Positions 56,977 to 64,000 of a stretch of DNA of 64,000 bases are shown one piece after another (positions within the stretch are counted from its first letter, which is position 1; each line of letters begins with the position of its first letter). The stretch lies in the NCBI GenBank assembly GCA_013368315.1, contig JAACJM010000041.1, forward strand, positions 372,001-436,000, in the 5' to 3' direction. The notes under the pieces are model-generated. The model was not told where the DNA came from, made no database searches, and saw only the letters and a list, made by a program, of their open reading frames with translations. The position numbers and the translations under genes were made by a program. Origin of the DNA: Tetrapyrgos nigripes (Eukaryota > Basidiomycota > Agaricomycetes > Agaricales > Campanellaceae).

Positions 56977-58080
56977 CTTGAACTGACTCTCTTACACCCA
57001 CCTCACAAACAGACCTCACAACCCACTGCAACATCTCCATTTTACTGGACTTCCAATTTCCTATCTTTCCCCTACGGTGCCCCCAAGCCCATCAACACTA
57101 CCCTGTGTGAGGAGCCTCACAGGTTGGCAGGTGTGAACAATCTCAAGGAGTTGTTGCACAAGGTCATCTTCTGTCCACACCGTTTTGAGACATAAAACCA
57201 GACTCGCCGATTCGAGTAGGGTGGTCGACCGACTCTGTAATTTAAATCCTAAATCATACACACTGGCTCTCAACTTCGAACCATTTCTCGACAACCTACG
57301 AGTTTGACCCCCACCCAAATACTGCTATAAAATCGAAAATTCAGACAGCTTCAAGGACTACTCGCAACGAGTCAAAAGCACAGTACAAAAACACGCCATT
57401 GCACTCGATAACCACTGGATCAGACTAAACAAGAGAACGTGGGCCAAAGGTGAAGTAACCATCTTTGAATACCTTCGAATAAAGATATCCCCTGAAAACA
57501 CATCCCCACGTTATGTGGCAGTCATAGACACTTGCTACTTTGTTCGACTTGGAAACACTTCTATCCCTTGTTGGTTCAGTCACGACGACTACAAGGATAG
57601 CGACATCCTAGAACACTGCCAAGAAGAATGCGAGAGGTATTACCAAACTCAAATTCCCGGAATGAACGACTACTATCGACAAGGGTTCCATTGGGAGGAC
57701 GTACCCATTGATCAGTGGGATCACCTATTCTCAGAATCTGAAGATTTCCACTAGTGTATGTCCGGAAGCGGAAACCCTAGAACCCGATCTCGATCACGCA
57801 CTGCATCCTGAATCCCCAGTCGTACCTCCTCACCTCTTACCATTGTTTGTATCTGTTGACCCCACGCATACCATTCTCAATGACAAGAAGACTATCACGT
57901 TTCAGTTAACAACCAGTGGGACAGCTGTTTAAACAACTCATGCCCATACCGACTCTCTATACACAATTGAGTCCTCACTCGAACAGAACTAGGATACGGT
58001 CTAGAACCCATACAATCATCTGGGCAGCACGTCGCACCAGAACCCACTGCAGAGGTTCAACCCCCAATAAACGAACCGAC
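56977..58080 (+). pseudogene. gypsy-3 leader ORF and start of gag region
   Basis: Follows the 5' LTR; 57060-57260 is the counterpart of the gypsy-1 leader (GTGTGAGGAGCCTCACAGGTTGGCAGG shared). A frame from about 57310 to 57754 reads HWIRLNKRTWAKGEVTIFEY, VAVIDTCYFVRLGNTSIPCW and ends WDHLFSESEDFH, related to the leader ORF of gypsy-1; an in-frame stop lies near 57305. Pro-rich gag-like sequence then runs to the transposon insertion point at 58080. Confidence 0.6.
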
Positions 58081-58206
58081 TTACCATCAGTGGGACACAC
58101 AAGGTTAAAACCTGAGAGTGCCCATCATAGATCCGACAACTTGGGTCCACTTCCGGTAAGTTCGGACAGTGGACATCCCTATCCAGTTCAATTCCTTCGT
58201 GTACAG
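58081..58206. repeat. Left 126-bp terminal inverted repeat
   Basis: Begins TTACCATCAGTGGGACACAC and carries GGTTAAAACCTG and CCCATCATAGATC, all mirrored at 63514-63639. Confidence 0.9.
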
Positions 58207-58584
58207 TGCGTAAATATGTAAGTATTTTTTCAATGCAAGTGGTCCTTCCCAGCATAGCTAGGTAGAACAACTTGCCAGCAATTCCCGAAGGCTTCAAAGC
58301 TAAATCTGAAGTTGCTGCATACACGACATAAGGTACACGCGTGGTGTTCACTGCCACCTTTCACACTCTGTTTCCAACCATATTGTTGCTTCTTACCGAG
58401 TGCATCAGCAACCAGACAGAGAGCTATGAGTTTAAGTAGATATCATAAATATAAAGTACTATTAAGTACTTGCATAGATAGTCATACATAAATGTGTACT
58501 GCTGCGACGGGAGGAGTTGAAACTACATACTGGCTTGTCATATCAAAATGTCTGCAGCTTGACGGACATCTGTCTGAAGATCTC

Positions 58585-60191
58585 CTAGCCCTGAATGGCT
58601 GACCTCATTCCAGCAGATAAGCTAGGACTTCCAATTTCTTGGTATGCCCTCCAAGCCTTTCTATCAAAATCTGCATCAACCCAATGCATGAGCTCATCTC
58701 GTGGAGGCAGCCGCTTCCACAATGCATCAACAGATTTATGATGTACTGGTATTCTGCAATCTCTCAGACCGTATTGTTCTGGACAGCGCATGAGTTGATT
58801 TGGAGTTGTTCCAGATGGGTAGGATGAATTGGGTTGTTTTCTGATACGGTGAGAATTCCAGTAATTCCAGAAATTATCCAAGCATCCCTGAACAATTTTC
58901 GAAAAAATCCAATGAAAAAGATCACTTTATCAGCAATGTCAGACTCAACTGGAGCACTTGACAATAAGTAAGTACTTACACATGGTCCTGTCTGTGTGCA
59001 TGAAAATAGCCATTGAATTTCCCTTCCTGAAGGATGTCTCGGAGATCCTTGCCCTCAAAACGTTGAAGCCAATACCACATAGATTCTGCAACAATATTCC
59101 TAGTACTTGGAACAGCATGGAAAGCAGGCCACTCTTCTTTATCCTGAAAGAGTTCAGGACTGAAGAGCTCACTGCAAAATCCAAGTTTTATTAAATCACT
59201 AATCAATAGTTAAAAGGCTCACTGTAGCACCACTTGTTGTGCGTACATCTCCCCAGTCTCAGAACCTTTATCAACTGTGATCTGGACCGGAATATCTATG
59301 TATGTTTTTACGACATTAGTATTCATTTGAATTACTGATTTACCAGCATGATATGCACTATAACCACATTCTTCTATTAGATCAAGGTGTAGATGACCGA
59401 TAACATCAGCGTGGCGTGCATCAGGCACAGCTACAAGCAAAGAAATGTGACCAATATGTTGCCGAAAGCCGTAAATAGGAATCCCGACCCCACCCATATC
59501 CAGTCCAGAGGCTGCAAGCTTTTCATGGCCATCGCTATGGATCTGCTGATAGGGACCTAATACCAGTAATGGCTTACGTGGAATTCGAAGCTTCTGTCCA
59601 GATGGAGCCCTGAGGAGGCGATATGCAGGATCCTCATTCTCCTTTTGAATACAACGGACTGTATCTCTGAAATGCATGAAATCACTATCAGTATCATACT
59701 AATAGCATGTCATCCTAGAGCATAGTACCTTGGTAAAGGCATCATGTCAAGACGGAGCAATGACTGAACTGAGACTGGGCCTAGTCGATGATACGGATCA
59801 CCTTCAAGCTTATCAACTACCAAAAATGTCTTGAGGCCATTGGAAGTTTGCTTTGCATTACGTCTAGTAGTCGGAATAGCAAACTTTGTAAGTAGGGTGC
59901 TCAAGATGCGATCGCTTCAAAAGAAAATTCGTTCTAAGTGTCTGTGAATGGGACCTGAAAACTGTGATCAACTTACCCAATATGATACTTGAATTTCTTT
60001 GCCAATGCCGCACGAATTTCCAGATGCTTGAGACCTTCATGGACAGCTAAATGCATCAATTCCTCTCGAAGTTGATCATCGGGAGGTTCTGAAATCCATG
60101 GTGAGCACACTAAATTAGTTTATTGCATAAGTTGATTATACTTACTGATACTGTTGCTGTGCTGGTTTTTTCCACTAGGATTAGGAGCCAT
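58585..60191 (-). CDS. Integrase-like DDE transposase of the TIR element
   Basis: The start at 60189-60191 gives MAPNPSGKNQHSNSIS, spliced to a helix-rich part (DDQLREELMHLAVHEGLKHL, EIRAALAKKFKYHIGDRIL) that may bind DNA. The catalytic core carries Asp in GPYQQIHSDGHEKLAASGLD, then GGVGIPIYGFRQHIGHISLL, HADVIGHLHLDLIEECG, a second Asp in VQITVDKGSETGEMYA and the Glu in STRNIVAESMWYWLQRFEG. The end has DNFWNYWNSHRIRKQPNSSY and PSGTTPNQ, as in integrase-core proteins of basidiomycetes. Introns are short GT-AG; I found no premature stop, so this gene seems intact, unlike its neighbour. Stop at 58585. Confidence 0.82.
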
Positions 60192-60561
60192 TGTAGAAGA
60201 ACACTGGAGATTTGCATGCCCTCAAGAAGAAGTACAAGGATATGTCTGGTTTGACTGTCTCCTTTTAAGGGCAATGTGTGCATAGAGCTGTACCCAACAT
60301 TGTCCCAAGATGTACCTGAATTCATCAAAAGCCACCGTTGACTCCTATCTCTGGACTTGTTAGCTTTCGCGAACTCATAGTTTGAGTGGCCACAATTGGA
60401 CTGACAAAACTTTCAGGGTGAACATATGCGCCACTGTCTTCTTACCATCGACTCCTTTACAAAATTTACAAGAACGCTGCAACTGCTTCGCTGGATTTTT
60501 TGCCTGCCAGTAAAGACAATAGTAAATCATCAGTGGCCGTATTTTTAAGTATTTCTGGAGG

Positions 60562-60568
60562 TATATAA
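60562..60568 (+). promoter_or_regulatory. TATA-like box of the alpha-kinase gene
   Basis: TATATAA, about 70 bp before the ATG at 60639. Confidence 0.5.
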
Positions 60569-60638
60569 GCTGGTGTAAAAGTCTTGCTGTTGGTCAGACA
60601 TCTTGCTCAACTTTCTTCGACTTTGCTTCCTCACATTC

Positions 60639-62929
60639 ATGTCACAATCCACTGAAAATCCTTCTTCAATTTGCGAAGGTCAAGATCCTGGTGACGGATG
60701 TTCGAGCTTGTTTCCACACAAGAAGGATCCAGGACTTTGCATCGCTACTAGTCCCAGTGCTGAACCTATATCTTCACAGAACATACCTCAATGTCAGGGG
60801 TGTGGACAAATTGGTTGCAATATGCGAGAGCCATTCTGTGGATGCTGTAAACAAATCACAGGTAAATGTGACCTCTCACTCTTGCATTTCGAGTTTAATA
60901 ACCATTCATGTCTTATAGGTTCATTGGTGGAACCTGTGACAAAAACTCAACCCAAGAGCTCTGCTGACAGTGCTGCATCTTCTATTGCTGCGAACAACAT
61001 GTCTGACAATTTCACAGCTACTATGCAGGCTGCAAAGCAACGACAAGCCCAACTCGATGCGATCAAGTTTCCACCTGCGTCATCTCCTTCCACTGAAATG
61101 GCTGCCTTTCGGAATGCTAAAGCAGGCAGTGGACGAAACATTTTGGCTTATGGTCGCCTTCCCATCCCTGAAAAGGTTCTCATCAATTTTCTGAATGATA
61201 TGTTGACATTTGATGCAGCTGATAATATCTCCGGTATTTGTTCATGAGCTCTCGAAGACTTTTGGTTCTAATTCCGCTCCAGGGAGCTTGCAGTAGTATG
61301 TATATCTTTTTTGCCTCCAATCAGACACTTTCATGCTCAGTGATGAGGTGAACATTCGTTGGCCATTCAATGTCAAGCTCAGTGGTGACACTGAGCATGG
61401 TACTGTTGGATGTGTCTATGACACCCATGTTGCCATGAATGGGTTTCCTCTCAAGAATCTGGTCTCGCTAGCTGATCAAACCAAGAAAAGTCCAAGCCCC
61501 CGACAGTGTAATGGACAATACATGCACTTCTGGCTCATTGTGGATATATCAAAGGTATGTTTCCCTCAGACTTACTTTTTTGTCATCTGCTAATTTTGAA
61601 GCACAGCTTGGCACACTTCCTCCAGCTTTGGGTGGTTCTGCACGCATCAAAAGGCAGCTTGACGATGATGGTGAAATCCAAGCACCTTCTAAACATGCCA
61701 GTAAGCTGTAATCAAGAATGTACAAATTGATTTTTACTGATTCATGCAATCAAGCACTGGTTTTTACGTATGGACAGAAGCAAATTCATACTCTGCAATC
61801 CAAAAATGGCCCCAAGTTGAACTTGTCATCAGTGGCAATGAAACTCCGTATTGTGAAGGTTGAGGAAGGGGAGGAGGGTGAAATTCAGATCAACTTTGAT
61901 GAAGGAGAGGAAGTACCTGCTGTGGCATCCAGTACACCTATCAGTACTGGCCTGGCGAAAACAGTGTTCCAGGCGAGTCTATTCATGGTTTATATTTTCT
62001 CAGTACTGATTTTTAACTCAGGGTATTATGAAAGTGTCAGATCGAATTGCGTTCAAGAGAATGACCATCCCTTACAGTATGCACAATGTTTCTTGGGCTT
62101 TAGAGTCTGAATTTCGAAACATCTACTGCAGCAAATACTTTTTGGACCTGTTTCAGAGAATCTGTCAAGAGTCAGGGGTTCATATTTCTTCTAATGCAAA
62201 CTTGAATGATGGTTTACTTACAGACTTAAAAAGATTTTTCTTTCACAGATGCATATCTTGCAGAAGAAATTGTTGAAAACAATACCCCGTCTACTCTCTC
62301 TGGTGTCACTGCTGAGCGGTATGTTGACGAGATGTATGAACCAGGGTCAGAAGATTTGGAAACCCTTCAAATACTTTGGCTTATGGAACCCTGATGGAGC
62401 ACAGAAATCACCAAATATTCTGGAACGATGACTCAATTTGACCGCAACACGCTTCCCTACATGACAATGGCCACTTTTGCTCATTTCACTCTTCACTGGA
62501 CCAAAGGGAAGATGGTATTTGTTGATATACAAGGTATTATTTACAGCTTTTTGCATATAAAAATTTGGATTCTGATCAACATTCTCTGTTGATTGACAAC
62601 AGGATCTCCCACTGCACAAGGACAGGTTCTCTTTGATATTATGACACACACTAGAGATGGGTACGTATTTGATCTACAAGACTACCTTTCTATCCATCTG
62701 ATATCATTATCTCCACAGAGGAAGCTGCCCCAGAGATCATGGCTACACAGGCCTTGATGAATTTATCAGGAATCACAAATGCAACCACATTTGCCATGGT
62801 ATTGGTCTGGAAAAGTTGACTGTTAGTAAAGGCAAGGGGTGTGCTAGCACTACTGAACATTCTTCAAGCCGAACACATTCTCGTTCTCAAAAGCAGGCCA
62901 GCCCTGAAATTGATAGTGATGATGACTGA
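60639..62929 (+). pseudogene. Alpha-type protein kinase gene carried by the TIR element
   Basis: ATG at 60639 (MSQSTENPSSICEGQDPG). An N-terminal Cys cluster (CQGCGQIGCNMREPFCGCC) precedes a Ser/Ala linker. The C-terminal half has alpha-kinase landmarks: KVSDRIAFKRMTIPY with the candidate ATP-binding Lys, a DAYLAEEIVE block, LPYMTMATFAHFTLHWTKGK, MVFVDIQGS (the conserved Asp-x-Gln), LFDIMTHTRDG, and the zinc-binding end GLDEFIRNHKCNHICHGIGL. Splicing uses short introns, one apparently GC-AG near 61972. TGA (61245-61247), TAA (61269-61271) and TGA (62392-62394, in LMEP-stop-WST) break the most natural frame; each fits a C-to-T change from Arg or Gln codons. Ser/Asp-rich tail, stop at 62927-62929. 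Confidence 0.82.
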
Positions 62930-62970
62930 AACTTATTTTCATTTTTACTTAAATGATTATAATAAAAATT

Positions 62971-63332
62971 TTATCTACTAGTATTAGCGTAGAGATAAAG
63001 AAAAATAATTGAACACCAAATCAAATGCTTACCTTCGATGCATTCAGAGCACCTCCATTCACCTCCGTTCCGGCTTCCTGTTCTGACAGTGCCACAATTC
63101 ATGCATTGGTTATACGTCTGTCAAGGATAAGTCATTTAAACATCTGTAATGAACAAAAAATGTAGCTTACCGCCATAGTCTCTACGCCATCGTGCTGATC
63201 CTTCAAAGTTTTCCAGAGGGTGCATTGGCCACAAAGCCCAGTAGTCATTTTACGGGGAAATTTCTGACCACATCCTACATTGCCAGGCACTTCAACTGAG
63301 TAGCACATACTAGGTGTTGCCATTACAGACAT
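62971..63332 (-). CDS. Small Cys-rich (zinc-ribbon-like) gene at the right end of the TIR element
   Basis: The start at 63330-63332 reads MSVMATPSMCYSVEVPGNVG, then GCGQKFPRKMTTGLCGQC and, after one short intron (about 63119-63174), NQCMNCGTVRTGSRNGGEWR followed by CSECIEG. Paired CxxC motifs suggest zinc binding. A TATATAAG lies at about 63358-63366, and the frame ends at TAA 62971-62973 unless a further intron follows the GTAAGC near 63030. It resembles the Cys-rich N-terminal region found before alpha-kinase domains, so it may be the detached head of a second kinase gene. Confidence 0.55.
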
Positions 63333-63513
63333 GGGTTCATCTAGACAACCGTTATACTTATATATCCCTCCACCTGAGGCTGTGCAGGCTAAGGAAAGGC
63401 AAGCCACTACAGTAATATAGCACAGAGTAAAAGAAAACGAGGACTGACAGCATCCAAGACCCTCACTGCCAATCCTGATCATGACTGACAGCTATTGGAT
63501 AGGGGCAGGTGCC

Positions 63514-63639
63514 CTGTACACTAAGGAATTGAACTGGATAGGGGTGTCCACTGTCCAGACTTACCTGGAGTGGACCTGAGTTGTCAGATCTATGATGGGC
63601 GCTCCCAGGTTTTAACCTTGCGTGTCCCACCGACGGTAA
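63514..63639. repeat. Right 126-bp terminal inverted repeat
   Basis: Reverse complement begins TTACCGTCGGTGGGACACGC; ends against the ccgac duplication at 63640-63644. Confidence 0.9.
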
Positions 63640-63948
63640 CCGACTCCCAAACCAGAACTTCCACTTTCCCCTATCGAACCACAAACTCCCCTTAGAAGAT
63701 CTCCATCTGATAGCACCCCCAGTGCAATCCAAGAACCCATATCTGTCCCTCCCCAACAGATCATCGATCTTCAGAACATCCTTTCTAACCTTGAAATGTC
63801 TGAACACAACAACCCCATTTCAGCCACTGCCACCGCAGGAGGAACAAACAGACCCCCTGCTGACACCCTCTCTGACGATGACCAGCTCCCAAACAAAACC
63901 ACAAAGGAAAGAGGAGCGAAACCAGAAAGGTTTACAGGAGAACGAAAC
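63640..63948 (+). pseudogene. gypsy-3 gag continuation
   Basis: Plus-strand frame reads PISVPPQQIIDLQNILSNLE, MSEHNNPISATATAGG and then KERGAKPERFTGERN, matching the gag capsid start GRKPDPFSGERS of gypsy-1. It is the far side of the gag region cut by the TIR element. It is broken off at 63948 by an LTR in the opposite sense. Confidence 0.7.
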
Positions 63949-64000
63949 TGTCAAGATCGATGTCACTTAGCAATAACCACCCAAGTCACGCAATGAACAA
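63949..64000 (-). repeat. Start of a further gypsy-type LTR (reverse), cut by the window end
   Basis: TGTCAAGATCGATGTCACTT and AATAACCACCCAAGTCACGC match, in reverse sense, the last 50 bp of the gypsy-3 and gypsy-1 LTRs. It implies another insertion, or an inverted end, inside gypsy-3. Confidence 0.75.

Larger units (their letters stand above)
58081..63639 (-). mobile_element. TIR transposon with integrase-like transposase and alpha-kinase cargo
   Basis: 5559 bp. The termini TTACC...GGTAA begin 126-bp inverted repeats (58081-58206 and 63514-63639) that differ at roughly fifteen positions by eye. The 5-bp duplication ccgac flanks it exactly (58076-58080 and 63640-63644). It interrupts the gag region of gypsy-3. 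Gene order: DDE transposase (-), alpha-kinase (+), Cys-rich small gene (-). An rve-type transposase with a 5-bp duplication is compatible with a Ginger-like group, but I cannot assign the superfamily with certainty. Confidence 0.88.

Noticed and set aside
60639..62929. Alpha-kinase as an ordinary host gene
   Set aside because: It lies wholly between the inverted repeats of the TIR element and shows TGA/TAA lesions like the neighbouring transposons.

Overview
The window is nuclear DNA of a filamentous fungus, most likely a mushroom-forming basidiomycete (Agaricomycetes). The real genes are broken by many short GT-AG introns. The transposons include a Plavaka transposase, chromodomain Ty3/gypsy elements, a copia element and a basidiomycete-type integrase-like transposase beside an alpha-kinase. 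No bacterial, viral or organellar features and no tRNA or rRNA genes were seen.

Ordinary host genes sit only at the left edge. A multi-exon MFS transporter of the allantoate/nicotinate permease type lies at 196-2513 (+). It is followed by a decayed mitochondrial carrier resembling the oxaloacetate carrier (about 2860-3436, -) and by an intact-looking LSM14/Scd6-family RNA-granule protein (3718-5851, -). A partial, mutated copy of the 5' end of the Scd6 gene lies near 34.8-35.0 kb. Two small uncertain genes lie at 33.0-34.3 kb.

Nearly everything else is transposon. Elements with supported borders: gypsy-1 (9069-16977, -, TSD gatgg); gypsy-2 (19090-25426, +, TSD ccaca, heavily mutated); copia-1 (37545-45651, -, 399-bp LTRs with no difference seen, TSD ctcat); a hAT-like MITE (46639-47488, TSD gtaatgtc) that itself holds a near-perfect 114-bp foldback; a Plavaka element (about 47879-55313) with a transposase and a divergent companion gene, the latter cut by a 677-bp hAT-like insertion (TSD gcggtagc); gypsy-3 (from 55568, +), whose LTR and gag region are both interrupted; and the start of a fourth gypsy-type LTR at 63949. 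Several foldback elements and one dispersed repeat family fill the spacers.

The most interesting structure is a 5.56-kb element at 58081-63639. It has 126-bp terminal inverted repeats ending TTACC...GGTAA and a 5-bp duplication ccgac, and it sits inside the gag region of gypsy-3. It carries an intact-looking DDE integrase-like transposase, a gene with an alpha-type protein kinase domain, and a small Cys-rich gene resembling the head of such kinases. It looks like a DNA transposon carrying kinase cargo.

A mutational signature runs through the elements. Premature stops are mostly TGA where the family has Arg (CGA), with further Arg-to-Trp, Arg-to-Cys and Gly-to-Arg changes at CpG sites. This points to cytosine-methylation decay or a RIP-like process.
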